From assembly GCA_029255685.2 (NCBI GenBank), contig CM055312.2, positions 9,138,649 through 9,202,648 of the forward strand: 64,000 nt of DNA, written 5' to 3'. The DNA is from Silene conica (lineage: Eukaryota > Streptophyta > Magnoliopsida > Caryophyllales > Caryophyllaceae). Positions 45,235 through 56,131 of this stretch are shown piece after piece. Every line of letters starts with the position of its first letter. Within the stretch, counting starts at the first letter, position 1. Position numbers and translations under genes: made by a program. The notes beneath the pieces are model-generated. The model worked only from the letters and a program-made list of their open reading frames with translations, did no database searches and was not told the DNA's origin.

Positions 45235-45737
45235 AGTGTCGAAATCTAATTTTATTGCGTTTAATTACGTTTAAGTTTATCTTATGCGTTTATCAAAAAA
45301 AATGTCTTTTAGTTTAAAAATTTCTTATGCGAGTAATAATTATTTGTGGTACGTCGCATTGTTTATGTTTTAAATATTAATGCTAAATAAGTTTTAAATA
45401 AGTGAAAAAATTAGTATGTATTATATTTTATATTAACTAAAAGTATGTGTGGTGGTTGGTGTAATTTTATATAGATAGTGGATTGTAGGTCCCATGTAAG
45501 AACAAAGAAAGGACTATTGTCATTGTTTGATATAGTTCTTAAATGGTTGAGTTTGTTCTTATATGATGTGGCGCCTATGTGTCAAATAAAAAACCGAATT
45601 TGAAAGACGCCATTGTTAATGCTCTAAGACAAGTATTGGAACCGACTCAATTGCAAAGATAAGTATCGGAACCGACTCACGCTTAAACACGAACTACCCA
45701 ACTTCGTGTACATGACTCAATTCCGAGGGGGCAAATT

Positions 45738-46311
45738 TGTAAACATAAAAATATGTCTCAATTTATTAAAAATGGGCAAGGTCAAAATATTGACTGTTTT
45801 TGTAAAATGTGTCAACTTTCATTTATTTTGGCCGAAATGTTTATAGTCCAAACAAAGAGACTATTTCAAGTCCATTTAGAAAAGAACCCTAGCCTCTCAT
45901 TTGCTATAAATACAACACTTAGCTCTCACTTGAAGACTAATCACCACACTTACAAAAATTACACAAAAATCAAAACCTCTCTACAAAAACCCTCTCTACA
46001 AAAATCTCTCCCAAGAGAAACCAGAGAAAAGAAATACATTCATTCTAGTCATCTAGATTTGAATACAGGACCACTCTTCGATCCGACAACAAGCGTTCGC
46101 CGCCGTTATTGAAGATAAGCAAGTCAAACTCGTCAGGGAGATTAAGTCTTCAAATCAAGACCCTCCTCGTCATTCAAGTGTTGAAATCGAATCAGTAGAA
46201 TAACTAGTAGATTGTACCCAAAATCTTTTAATTTAATAAAATTAATACTTTGTTACATTTGTTTGTGTTTTATCTACGTGTTTACAGATTTAACGCAAAT
46301 TTGTTGTTACA
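45738..46311 (+). repeat. RT1 3' LTR
   Basis: It matches the 5' LTR at 32579-33163. It is preceded by the purine tract GAGGGGGCAAA and followed by the GTAAT target duplication. Confidence 0.92.
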
Positions 46312-46407
46312 GTAATTCCGATTATTTATTATTTTAAAAATTAACTAATGTTGTGCTTTAATAAAAGGCTTCTTTTAAAAATGGAAGTGTAAACTTTTTT
46401 ATTTGCA

Positions 46408-46740
46408 GGTAAATTATTTTAACAATTCTTCGCTGACGGTTGCACGATGATAGAATCTGACCATTTAAATTAAAGTGTATCCGTTTTAACCAACCAAAGC
46501 TGCGGTCCAAAAACTTCATGGATCTAGCAAATGTTGTCGCTATATGACATACCAACCCATTCTCCGCTGGTGTTCGCTTCATTGTCTCCTCATCTTTCGT
46601 AGGGGATAAGGGCTACATGAGAGAAACATATCAAGATACAATGACTATTTGCAGGTGGTGTGGGTATCCTGATTTGTTTATTACCTTCACATGCAACCCA
46701 AAATGGCCTGAAATTACTAGGTTCGTTCAAAGTAGTTAGT
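46408..46740 (+). pseudogene. Helitron N-terminal domain fragment, part 2
   Basis: The translation gives GKLF, a stop, QFFADGCTMIESDH, then several shifts, and at 46595-46740 the clear block FVGDKGYMRETYQDTMTICR followed by WCGYPDLFITFTCNPKWPEI. The last motif is strongly conserved in plant Helitron RepHel proteins. In a normal Helitron this follows directly after the part read at 31383-31838, so the two are halves of one domain separated by a foldback element and RT1. Confidence 0.85.
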
Positions 46741-47013
46741 AGACGGTTACATTTATTAAGAGTCAAAAATAAGCATTATTACGGAAGTAATGTAGTACGT
46801 ACATATTTGTCCGACGATAACTTTTTGTTTGCTTGAACAATTATTAATTACCTAAATCTTTTTACTTAATTTATGTGTATCGAATTAAACGTTTGGGACG
46901 GAGAGAATGGAATATAATGTTTTATATAGAGTAATAGAAAGTTATACGCTCCGTCCCAATTATTTGTTTTTTCGAACGATTACAAAGAGTCTAATTATTC
47001 TAACCTCGTGTAT
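46741..47013. other. Intergenic DNA with Stowaway-like half sites
   Basis: TTTGGGACGGAG at 46889 and CTCCGTCCCAATTATTTG at 46949 are Stowaway-type termini of opposite orientation. The 62 bp before the RT2 LTR (from TTATACGCTCC, 46942) are repeated before the second LTR at 51422. No gene is seen. Confidence 0.5.
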
Positions 47014-47575
47014 TGTGTAAGGATCCGCATATTTTAGCCGCAGATATAGTCTCATAGCCAATAATTTGCGCGCGCGGTCCTTTCACTTCGAGCCGTAGAT
47101 TTCTTATTTCGCTTTTGTATTTTCATTTCAAGTTTTTTGTATCATTTAGTACTCCAAGCCTACTTCTTGCGTGTTGAAAGCTTGGAGTCTCGTTTTTAGT
47201 TTAAGGTACGTTTTTAGGAGTTTAGAAAACGTATACCTATTCTGCAACATCAATGTTCACTGCTACCAGACTAGAAATATCAAATTTGCCTCTATGAGGA
47301 GTACTAGTCAATCAATCTGCTTCTCACCCTGTTGCTTTCTATTGCTTGTTGTTTGCTTTCTTATGAATGACTCTTGCCTTCATAACTTACTAACAAGCAT
47401 GTGTGTGTCGACCGTTGTTGATCGAGACTAGGATCCCGACACACGCATACCAAAGACCGATTACGAATGCTCTAGTGCTTGACAAACACTAGTGCTTGAC
47501 GCTCTCGCTTTCATTCTTGTCCTGAGTTAGACAAGGGTGCACTTCACGACCCGGCTCAAAGTTCGGTCTGTGACA
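47014..47575 (+). repeat. RT2 5' LTR
   Basis: 562 bp, TG...CA, matching 51500-52060 with few differences. It contains a GCGCGCGCGG patch at about 47068. Confidence 0.85.
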
Positions 47576-47577
47576 TT

Positions 47578-47590
47578 TGGTATCAGAGCC
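47578..47590 (+). other. RT2 primer-binding site
   Basis: TGGTATCAGAGCC, complementary to the 3' end of initiator Met tRNA, lies 2 bp after the LTR. It is the usual site for plant chromoviruses. Confidence 0.85.
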
Positions 47591-47618
47591 CGGTCTTCAC
47601 GACGGGCAGCTGCATACG

Positions 47619-49730
47619 ATGACAGGAAAGACTGCAGAACCGAGTGGGAACAAAAGCGACACTAAGGCTAGAGTGACGGCCTTAGAGAAATTGGTGGACG
47701 AGAAAATTTCATCGTTGGAGTCCCTCATTGTGAGCTTCGGGACTACCCATCACGCATTAGATGAGACGGTGAAGGGGCATGAGGCCCGCTTGGTGGCCGT
47801 TGAGAAGGCAATTTCGAACGGCTACAACGCGGAGATGGGCTATCTCCACGAAAAGATCGAGCAACTAGAGAACATGTCTAATGCCTTGATGAAAATGGCC
47901 GGAGACGGAAGTCTAGGGGGAACTCCCAAGGTGAAACCATCTACGCCTCACAAATATTGCGGGGCGAGAGACTCGAAGGAAGTCAATAACTTTATCTTCG
48001 ATATGGAACAGTACTTCCGTGTAAGCATGCTCGACGAGAATCTGAAAGTCAGCATGAGGAGTATGTACCTAATGGATGATGCCAAATAATGGTGGCGTTC
48101 GAAATATGCTGAGATCGAACTAGGGACCGTTGTGCTAGAGTCTTGGGACGACTTCAAACGACTCTTTAAAGAGCAATTCTATCCGGAGAACACCGATTTC
48201 CTAGCCCGAAGGAAACTAAAGAGCTTGAAGCATACATGCTTAATCCGAGACTACGTGAAAGCCTACTCGGCGTGGATGTTGGAGATTAATGACATGACTG
48301 AAAAAAGATCGAGTATTCCAGTTTATCGATGGCTTGAAGGAGTGGGCCCAACGAGAAATCATGAGACAGAGGCCCGAGTCCCTCTCGGCTGCAATGACAT
48401 CGGCTGAAAGACTGGTCGATTACTACACTGAGCGGGAAACCGCCCAAAAGAAAGGATTCTTCGGAACGGGCGGAGGTAACCCAAAAATTGGAGGAACGAC
48501 CTCACAAGCAAGACCTCCCTCTACGGGAAACAGTCGCTTCCGTCCAGAGGGAGACAATAGAAGGTGGGGGTCGACCAATTCTACTCCCAACTCTTCTAAA
48601 GGCAGCACTTCAGAAGCGTCCACTGCGAGGAAGCCGTTTGCATGCTTTCTTTGTAAAGGACCACACAGAATGTCCGAGTGCCCTCACCAAGGAGAATTTA
48701 ACAATCTCAAAAAGAGTTTGTCGAAGATGTCGGTGGAATCGAACGCCGAAGGGACAGATCATAAAGCTGAAGAGTGTGATGATGATGACGCGAGTGAACT
48801 AGAGGAAGTTGCTAATGGGCGCGGTACACATGTTGGGTTCAATGGGAAAAGGTGTCGAACGCCCCGAGACCAAGTCCACGGAACTGATGTACGTGGAAAT
48901 AAGTGTCAATGGGAAGTCTACTCGAGCCATGATAGATACGGGGGCCTCCCACAACTTTGTCACCCCCGACGAGGAGAAGAGACTGGGGATGAAGTTGAAT
49001 CGAGAAAGCGGTAGCATGAAAGCCGTAAATTTCAGTGCCAAGCCAATTTAAGGTGTAGCCAAAGAAGTGACGATCAAGGTGAGTGAGTGGACGGGAAAGT
49101 TAGATTTCACCAGCGTCCCGATGGATGATTTCAAGATCGTCCTTGAATGGATTTCTTGAAGCGAACCCCAATTTTCTTGGCGCCCCACAATGGATCTCTG
49201 ATGATGGTCGGGTCAAAACCGTGCATGGTGAAAGCCGTAGAAGGAGAGAAAAAGTTAAAGGGACCGCTCCTCTCGGCGATGCAATAATTGAATAAGGGAC
49301 TCTTAAAGGGAGAACCGACGTACCTGTGTACCATATCCATGAAGGAGGACACCCCCGATAAGCCCGTGGAACCACAAATCCAGAAAGTGTTGGAGGACAA
49401 CAAAGACGTGATGCCCGATAAGTTACCTATGAGTTTACCACCTCGACGGTTGGTGGACCATCAGATTGAGTTAATTCCAGGGACAAGACCCCCCGCGCGA
49501 GGACCATACCGGATGGCACCCCCAGAGCTAGCTGAATTAAGGAAACAGCTAGATGATCTACTTCGCTCAGGGTCAATTCGGCCTTCTAAAGCTCCATATG
49601 GGGCTCCTGCACTCTTCCAGAAGAAACAAGACGGTAGTCTGAGATTGTGCATCGACTATCGAGCCTTGAACAAGCTGACAGTGAGGAACCGCTATCCCGT
49701 CCCCTTGGTAGCTGACTTATTTGATCAATT
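47619..49730 (+). pseudogene. RT2 gag-pol remnant (gag, zinc knuckle, protease, start of RT)
   Basis: From ATG 47619: an N-terminal coiled coil (TALEKLVDEKISSLESLIVS), the gag core (KYCGARDSKEVNNFIFDMEQ), a TAA at 48088, then WWRSKYAEIELGTVVLESWD and LFKEQFYPENTDFLARRKLK. A frameshift follows near 48330. The CCHC knuckle is CFLCKGPHRMSEC (about 48650). The protease reads ISVNGKSTRAMIDTGASHNF with an intact DTGA, in another frame. After two more breaks the RT start reads [20 protein letters not shown] and [32 protein letters not shown]. Phrases such as [14 protein letters not shown] and VADLFDQ fit the Galadriel clade. At least four lesions make it inactive. Confidence 0.82.
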
Positions 49731-51421
49731 CACTACTACATTTTAATTCTATAGCAACACTCCACTATTGTTGCATAATGCCATATAAGTGTTGCTATAG
49801 AGTTTATGCAACACTTAATGGAGTGTTGTATAAAGTCTCGTTGCATTAGCTCATTGCAACACTTTATGCAACACTTTTTGAACTATTGCAACACTTTTAT
49901 AAAGTGTTACATATGTTACTTTTATGCAACACTTTTTTCAAATGCATGCAATGACAACATTTTTATTTTCTAATGCAACACTTCTTATGAAAAATTAGCA
50001 ACACTTTTCGTAGACAAATGCAATACTTTTTATATTAAAACGCAACACTTATATCGAACAAATGCGACATTTTTATTTTGAGAACACAACACTAGTTACG
50101 TCCGAAAACAACACTTATACTAAACAAACGCAACACTAGTTCATCCAAACACAATAGAGAATTGCAATTCTTAATAATCGTGTATTATTGCATATCATTC
50201 AAAAATTACAATAGAATTATTCAATCTCAAAAATGAATGTCAATTACATTTCCAAAAGGGATTAAAAATAGAACTTCGCAAATGTTTAAGTACAAAAGGT
50301 GTACCAAATGTTTAAAATAGAACAAATGATTTAACGATTATTATTAAATAAAAGTCTGATGTAAGTTGTTTGCCATCCGAACAAAAAATCATCCGACAAC
50401 ATGCATAATAGTAATACCTCAAATACAACCTGTGTTTTGCAAAAGGAAGCACAAAATCAGCAGCATTCTTACCTTTTGAAAGCCATTCAAAATAAGGCAC
50501 AAAGGAAAGGAGTAAAGAATCCCAACTATACAAAATCCACACAACTAATCAACGTGTACTTGAACTCAACGGTCGTATTTTTGACCCTAAACAATGCTAA
50601 TTAACCATGTCAAAATACTTCTCAATAACTCCTCAGTTTCATCAGCATGACTTACAGGTGAAAAATGAAAAAAATTAAGAATGAGCAATCAAGAAGATAT
50701 ATACCTCATGACAAGTACTCCTTGACAACTTCTGGAGGTAGCCTTTCTAAACACTTTGTGAGTATTGGGTCTCTGATTAAGTCTCTTTGATTTTCAATAT
50801 TTTTCTCCATGTTTTCTAACTCAGCTTTTCTCTTGAGATATTGTTCATCATGTTCTTTGTTTCGTCTGCTCAATTCGTAGTCCATGTCTTTTCGCAAATC
50901 TTCACGAAGACTAGTTTTCAAGAATCCAAAATATCGTCTGGAACCCCATAAGACGTTTGTGTACCATTCACACCTCCTTTAACTTTTTATTTGACACACC
51001 CCTGCCAAATAATCTACGCCGACCGTCATATTCCTTGCCCATGACACCCAAAATGGGCCTGTTAGGCATTCCCCATCATCAGGTACATAAGTCTTCATTT
51101 CAGTCTATAAATAGACAGTCACCAGTAAAAAAAAATCACAAAGCATCAGAATAACTATAAACATAGCAGAATTGTTTTACTTACTATCTTTCTTTCTGTA
51201 TCGTCATACGTGTCTTTGTACTTGTTTCCTGATTTTCTTGCACGAGTATGCTCAAACAATTGAGAAAGAGTAGAGGGCTCGTGGTATGGATTTCCATTTG
51301 CCTGTAAAATGATTAAGAATTTAATTTATGCTTCAGTAAATATCTATTTCCTATGGTTCATATAACTGATGCGTCAGCGAGTAAAATTAAATTACCAGTT
51401 CCTCTCGTATACGTGCGAAAC
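49731..51421 (-). mobile_element. CACTA-2: left end of a second CACTA transposon, right end missing
   Basis: It begins CACTACTACATTTTAATTC at 49731, directly inside the RT2 reverse transcriptase. More than ten GCAACACTT/AGTGTTGC motifs in both orientations follow (49755-50130), the subterminal array expected of a CACTA. Minus-strand exons in the 3' half fit a CACTA-associated protein. No matching right terminus is found before 51421, where sequence shared with the RT2 left flank begins, so it is truncated. Confidence 0.75.
50706..51300 (-). pseudogene. CACTA (En/Spm) transposase-associated protein, C-terminal fragment
   Basis: An upstream exon (about 51302-51187) reads EPSTLSQLFEHTRARKSGNK followed by DTYDDTERKI and a GTAAG donor. 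A downstream exon (about 51080-50706) reads KEYDGRRRLFGRGVSNKKLK, then SLREDLRKDMDYELSRRNKE, a charged coiled coil, and ends LPPEVVKEYLS before a stop. The L-x-E-L-F-E-x-T-R pattern, then a G-R/L-G-G segment and a coiled coil, is typical of the C-terminal part of plant Ptta/En-Spm-type proteins. The start of the gene is lost with the truncated right half of the element. Confidence 0.6.
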
Positions 51422-51499
51422 TTATACGCTCCGTCCCAATTATTTGTTTTTTCGAACGATTACAAAGAGTCTAATTATTCTAACGAGTGGCCCGTGCAT

Positions 51500-52060
51500 T
51501 GTGTAAGGATCCGCATATTTTAGCCGCAGATATAGCCTCATAGCCAATAATTTGCGCGCGCGGTCCTTTCACTTCGAGCCGTTGATTTCTTATTTCGCTT
51601 TTCTATTTTCATTTCAAGTTTTTTGTATCATTTAGTACTCCAAGCCTACTTCATGCGTGTTGAAAGCTTGGAGTCTCGTTTTTAGTTTAAGGTACGTTTT
51701 TAGGAGTTTAGAAAACGTATACCTATTCTGCAACATCAATGTTCACTGCTACCAGACTAGAGATATCAAATTTGCCTCTATGAGAAGAACTAGTCAATCA
51801 ATATGCTTCTCACCCTGTTGCTTTCTATTGCTTTTTGTTTGCTTTCTTATGAATGACTCTTGCCTTCATAACTTACTAACAAGAGCGTGTGTGTTGACCG
51901 TTGTTGATCGAGACTAGGATCTTGACACACGCAAACCGAGACAGATTACGAATGCTCTAGTGCTTGACAAACACTAGTGCTTGACGCTCTCTCTTTCATT
52001 CTTGTCGTGAGTTAGACAAGGGTGTGCTTCACGACCCAGCTCAAAGTTCGGACCGTGACA
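51500..52060 (+). repeat. RT2 second LTR
   Basis: 561 bp matching 47014-47575. The 62 bp before it (51422-51484) also match the DNA before the first LTR, which a simple 3' LTR would not do. Confidence 0.8.
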
Positions 52061-52192
52061 CATTGCACGTGTAAGGAAACAGGGGAAATTAAATCTTCAT
52101 TTCAAGAATTAAGATGGCAGATTTATTACCCATGCGTCATTATGAAGGGGCTCTAGCTAGAGTATTTTTTCGAGCCAACTGAGGATACCTTT
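52061..52192. other. Short unidentified segment right of RT2
   Basis: CATTGCACGTGTAAGGAAAC and onward. No feature recognised. Confidence 0.3.
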
Positions 52193-52625
52193 TGTAGGCA
52201 CAGAAAATTTATTAATGTGCCGAATAAATAAAATAAATTAATTATTTTATGTTAATACCAAATTTTAACTTAATTTAATTATTTTGTCCCGGCTAAATGA
52301 AATACGGGTCGATTCGAATTACAAAAGAAGCTATTCGGATCCTTAAACCCGAAAAGAAACAAATTTGGGCCAATTTCACAAGTAAACCCACAAATGGGCC
52401 CGTGAATGTTAAAGTCCACTAAGGAGAATCGAAATCCTATAAAAGGAGCTCTTCTCATTCATTTCAGAAGATTGGACTAACCAAATTTAGAGAGAGAAGA
52501 AGACACAAAAGCTCTACAAGCTCCCTCTGCAAATTACTTCTACAAGCAGTCAACAAGCACGCCAAAACTGTGCCGCCTGCCCAAGAGATTCAAGTCCAAG
52601 CTACAACGTTCAAGAGGAAACAAGT
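52193..52625 (+). repeat. Probable partial LTR of another retrotransposon, cut by RT3
   Basis: It begins TGTAGGCACAGAAAATTTAT, has a strong TATAAAA box at 52438-52444 (CCTATAAAAGGAGCTC) and a leader-like sequence (TTCATTTCAGAAGATT..., GAGAGAGAAGAAGACAC). It stops where RT3 starts. The second half would lie beyond RT3, outside the window. Confidence 0.5.
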
Positions 52626-54095
52626 TGATGCGTGCCTATTTTATGATGTTTTACATCTATTTTTACACGCATTTGGTCGCTCATTTACTATGTTTTAGCC
52701 CTTATTTCCCAACAATTGTCTACTTTCGTATTTTTATGCTATTTTGCAGAATTATGCGGAAAAACGGCGATTTCAAACCAAATCCGTCCTCAAGTGATTT
52801 TTATAGCTAAGGACACGAAAGAACAAGCCTAGCACGCATTTCAGGGCCTGAAGATAGCATAAGCAAAGGTGCATATAGCAAAGAATCGATCCACGATGTT
52901 GCAGCCTGTTTCAAATGGCTATATCTCGAGTTCTAGAGCTGAAATGAAGTGATTCCAGTTGGAGGTGAAAGCTTATCCTCTTAGCTTTCCAACGCCGCGA
53001 GAATCGCTTGATTACGATAAGTGACGAAGAAATGGCAGCTGTTTTAAGATCGACGCGCGCTGCAGTCCCGACAATTGGGTCGACCGACCTACTAATTGGG
53101 TCGACCGACCTCAGCACAGACCCATAAGTTTCCGCAAAGCCCAATCAAGTTATTAGGTCATTAAGAGGTCGACCGACCCAAAAAGTAGGTCGACCGACCA
53201 AGGCGACTGTGTTTCCGCGATTTTTATTACGGACTTTGCTCCTAATCTTGTAATTAGAACTTATTTAAGGAGACCTAAAACTCAAAAATTAGGCCAAGCA
53301 ATCTATGTTAGTAAAGCACTCCATGTTATTCAAGAACTCCATAATTAGAAAGAGATTTTTATTCCAAGTTTTCATCTTTTTAATTCCAATTAAGTTGTAA
53401 GTTTGCTACAATTAATCTTTCCTTTTAATTTAATCTTATTGTTCATCTTGTTGTTTTCTTTCAATACATGTTTTCCCTTTTATTATCATATTTAATTATG
53501 TTGATTCCTTTAATGTTCTTTGTTCTTGTTATTGTTAGTTTCATAATTAAAAGTATGCATAGCTAATTCTTGTGATTAGGAATTAGGGGAACCATGGTAA
53601 AGACTTGATTTTTGATAAGGTTAATGATTGAATTACCAGTCCCCCATTGTTGTTGGTGAACTAATCCTTAGGATTGAAAGATTATTAGGATTAGTTTAAC
53701 AACAACTTTGGGATTGCCACATGAACAGTTTAGTGCTTTTCTAGGAACCCTAAGACCGTAAGGATTGGGTAGAATATTGACCTAAAGGTTTATTCTTTGT
53801 TCCTTGGGATTGTGTTATTTGGTTATTTTACCTTTCCTTGACTTGTTTTGACCATGGGGAACCAAAGTTCCTAATCTCCTTTTTATCTTATTTTAATTCT
53901 CTTGTTTATTTGCTCTTTTAGTTGCTAGTTCAAACCTTAAATTAAACCCCCCCTTTTTGGTTACTTGTAATAGACTTTAAATTCGCAAACATAATTAACC
54001 TTGTCTCCTTGTGGTTCGACCCTTGACTTATCCTGTCTAGTTTAAGCTGAGGTTTTATAAATCTTATCTTTGACACCCCTCAACGACGGGTGTCA
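52626..54095 (+). repeat. RT3 5' LTR
   Basis: 1470 bp from TGATGCGTGCC to GGGTGTCA. An inverted full copy with perfect TSD is the solo LTR at 35066-36684, which confirms both ends. Motif pairs lie at 53078/53099 and 53167/53188. Confidence 0.93.
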
Positions 54096-54097
54096 AA

Positions 54098-54116
54098 TTT
54101 TGGCGCCGTTGACGGG
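54098..54116 (+). other. RT3 primer-binding site
   Basis: TTTGGCGCCGTTGACGGGG follows the LTR after two bases. This GGCGCCGTTG form is typical of plant Athila/Tat Ty3 elements. Confidence 0.8.
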
Positions 54117-54271
54117 GAGACGGTATAATTTTGTTTGTTAATTTTTAGTTTATTTTCCTTGTCTTAAGGAACCGCGTTCCTTAAGACCGTTACTTACCTT
54201 TTCTTCTAGTTTTGTTTTAGAAGACAGGTTTTTGAGAGGAAGACTTGAGTACTCTCAGTGCTATTGCGATC

Positions 54272-56131
54272 ATGTCTACTATTTATGGTAATCTTTATCC
54301 AGCAACACACCACCTTCCACAGGAATTTACTCTCCCCTTTGAAATTCAACTTTCCCATATCGAATTGGTGGAGCAAAAACAGTTTGCAGGTCTACCGGAT
54401 GAAGATCCTCTAAAGCATTTGGAGCTATTTACAGATTATTGTTGTTCCATACCCGTACCGGCTGGAGTAGCGCAAGATGAGGTTAAGGAGACGTTGTTTC
54501 TTTTCTCCTTGAAAGATTCTGCGCGTCAATGGATTCACTACCTTGATAAGGTTGCGGCTGGAGTTACAGATTGGACATCTCTGGCATTGGCTTTCTGCAA
54601 ACAGTATATTTCGCCAGCGAAAACCAATGCTATGAGAGTTCAAATTTTTATGTTCCGGCAAGGACCTGATGTGGAATTTCATGAAGTGTGGGCCCGTTTT
54701 AAGAAGTTGGTTCGATCCGTTCGTCACCACGGCTTTGAAGAGTGGTACCTTTGCAATCAATTTTATGACTCTTTGTGTGATGACTACAGAGCCAGCCTTA
54801 CAAACGGTGGATTTCATAATGTAGCTCATGACAAGGGTTGGGATTTTATTGAGGAGTTGGCGGTTCATAGAACTGAAAATGGAACTTCACATGGGAACTC
54901 AATGAAAACAAGTATTGAAATAAGTCATGTTGCCGCACTTGAAACATCCAATAACGCCCATTCCGAAGAACTTGAGAAGGCTTATGAGGGACCAACTCCA
55001 AAGGATGATTCCGCCGCAGTTCAGGACGAAGAAATTGATCTCGTGCACAGGACAAAAGGTCGACCGACCACACCATCAGGTCGACCGACCTCGACGCCTG
55101 ACGTGAGATCAGTTTCTACAAAACATAAAAATTCCGATAATACAGCGTCTGGTCGACCGACCGCTATACCAGGTCGACCGACCAGGGTTCCTGAGCAGAT
55201 TGTGGATTCGCCTCCTGAGCTACCTGACTCTCCTCTCGTCAATGACTCAACGGAGATTCTGAAGTTAAAAGAGCCAAGGCTTGCCGATTCCGCGACAAGC
55301 ATTGTGGTCCCGTATCCGTATCATTTGGAGAAATTAATATTAGAGCATCAGTTCAAAAAAATCTTGGAGAGGTATGAGGGCGTTGATATTAGTAACCCGG
55401 ATATTTCTGTCGAGTGTGATCCCATCACACCCATTACTGAAGAGTCGCTCATTCTTAAGGATGAGAATGATAGGTTACTTGATTCCCTCTCCCTCCCCGT
55501 TGATGATACTGACTTGGATCTAGATACAGCCAATGAGTTAGACCTTCACCCCTTGACTGACCAACCTATTTTTGTAGGTGTTAGTAATGAACATATTCCT
55601 AACACGTTCGAACCCTCGGTTGATGAACCTTGTTTTTTGCAGGATTCTTCTATTGACATTTCTGATGTTTTTAATAATATCAGTGAATGTTATGTACAAG
55701 GATCCTTCACAAAGGATCCTTCGGAGACTTTGATGTGTTTTGAGGCATGTGCAGGTGAAACTCTCGTTCGAGAGGCTGATTTGGATGCTCCAGAAATCGC
55801 AACACTAGTGACAGAGTCTATAAGCGGTAGGAAGAGAGATGTTCTCGATCGAGTAGTACCACTTACTCGATCAAATGATGTAGAGAACGAGGTCACTCAA
55901 GCAAGTGATCATTTGGCTAAAGAAAAGAGCCCTAAGAAGAGGAAACCTAGGAAAGTGTCGGCCCACGACTTGGGAGTCGACAACCCCGGGAGATGGATGG
56001 CTAGAGCTATGGATGATGACCCACCCATCTACATGGTGGAGAGAAACTCATCTACCCAAATCACCATAGCTGAAGGAGTAGCCTGTAGTCAGAGCCCTTG
56101 GTCAAAGAAACCCTGCATCCTTCGCGGATGA
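54272..56131 (+). CDS. RT3 gag-like protein
   Basis: 619 residues from the first ATG after the leader. Residues 30-200 form a retrotransposon gag domain: DEDPLKHLELFTDYCCSIPV, FLFSLKDSARQWIHYLD, FCKQYISPAKTNAMR, FRQGPDVEFHEVWARFKKLV, FYDSLCDDYRASLTNGGFHN. It would assemble the virus-like particle. The middle (around residues 262-305) holds four GRPT peptides in two pairs (GRPTTPSGRPTS; GRPTAIPGRPTR) coded by the 12-bp DNA motif. The C-terminal half is acidic and repetitive and ends in a basic patch (KEKSPKKRKPRKV). I see no CCHC knuckle or protease. The frame is intact over 1.86 kb, so translation may still be under selection. Confidence 0.82.
   Translation: MSTIYGNLYPATHHLPQEFTLPFEIQLSHIELVEQKQFAGLPDEDPLKHLELFTDYCCSIPVPAGVAQDEVKETLFLFSLKDSARQWIHYLDKVAAGVTDWTSLALAFCKQYISPAKTNAMRVQIFMFRQGPDVEFHEVWARFKKLVRSVRHHGFEEWYLCNQFYDSLCDDYRASLTNGGFHNVAHDKGWDFIEELAVHRTENGTSHGNSMKTSIEISHVAALETSNNAHSEELEKAYEGPTPKDDSAAVQDEEIDLVHRTKGRPTTPSGRPTSTPDVRSVSTKHKNSDNTASGRPTAIPGRPTRVPEQIVDSPPELPDSPLVNDSTEILKLKEPRLADSATSIVVPYPYHLEKLILEHQFKKILERYEGVDISNPDISVECDPITPITEESLILKDENDRLLDSLSLPVDDTDLDLDTANELDLHPLTDQPIFVGVSNEHIPNTFEPSVDEPCFLQDSSIDISDVFNNISECYVQGSFTKDPSETLMCFEACAGETLVREADLDAPEIATLVTESISGRKRDVLDRVVPLTRSNDVENEVTQASDHLAKEKSPKKRKPRKVSAHDLGVDNPGRWMARAMDDDPPIYMVERNSSTQITIAEGVACSQSPWSKKPCILRG

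Larger units (their letters stand above)
41226..45624 (+). mobile_element. Harbinger-3: PIF/Harbinger transposon, complete ends, dead genes
   Basis: The left TIR GAGCATTAACAATGG and the right TIR, reversed, GAGCATTAACAATGG are perfect over 15 bp. TAA flanks both sides (41223-41225 and 45625-45627). Inside are ORF1 (42033-43259) and a transposase (43949-45234), both damaged. It is a different subfamily from Harbinger-1 and -2, with clearly diverged proteins. It is nested in RT1, 113 bp before the 3' LTR. Confidence 0.93.
32579..46311 (+). mobile_element. RT1: Ty3-type LTR retrotransposon, no reverse transcriptase, carrying captured sequence
   Basis: LTRs of 585 bp (32579-33163) and 574 bp (45738-46311) begin TGTAAACAT and end GTTACA. 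A perfect 5-bp target duplication GTAAT flanks the element (32574-32578 and 46312-46316). A primer site follows the 5' LTR and a purine tract (GAGGGGGCAAA, 45724-45734) precedes the 3' LTR. The interior has a decayed gag-like region and no visible RT, RNase H or integrase. It also holds two host-type gene fragments, a solo LTR and Harbinger-3. It is a large non-autonomous derivative. Confidence 0.92.
47014..52060 (+). mobile_element. RT2: Ty3 chromovirus-like (Galadriel-type) retrotransposon, broken by CACTA-2
   Basis: Two LTR copies are present (47014-47575 and 51500-52060), each starting TGTGTAAGGATCC and ending GTGACA. A TGGTATCAGAGCC primer site follows the first. Gag, protease and the start of RT are readable but damaged. 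RT is cut after DLFDQF, where CACTA-2 starts. The rest of pol is absent. Neither a clear target duplication nor a purine tract before the second LTR could be found, so the right side seems rearranged. Confidence 0.75.
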
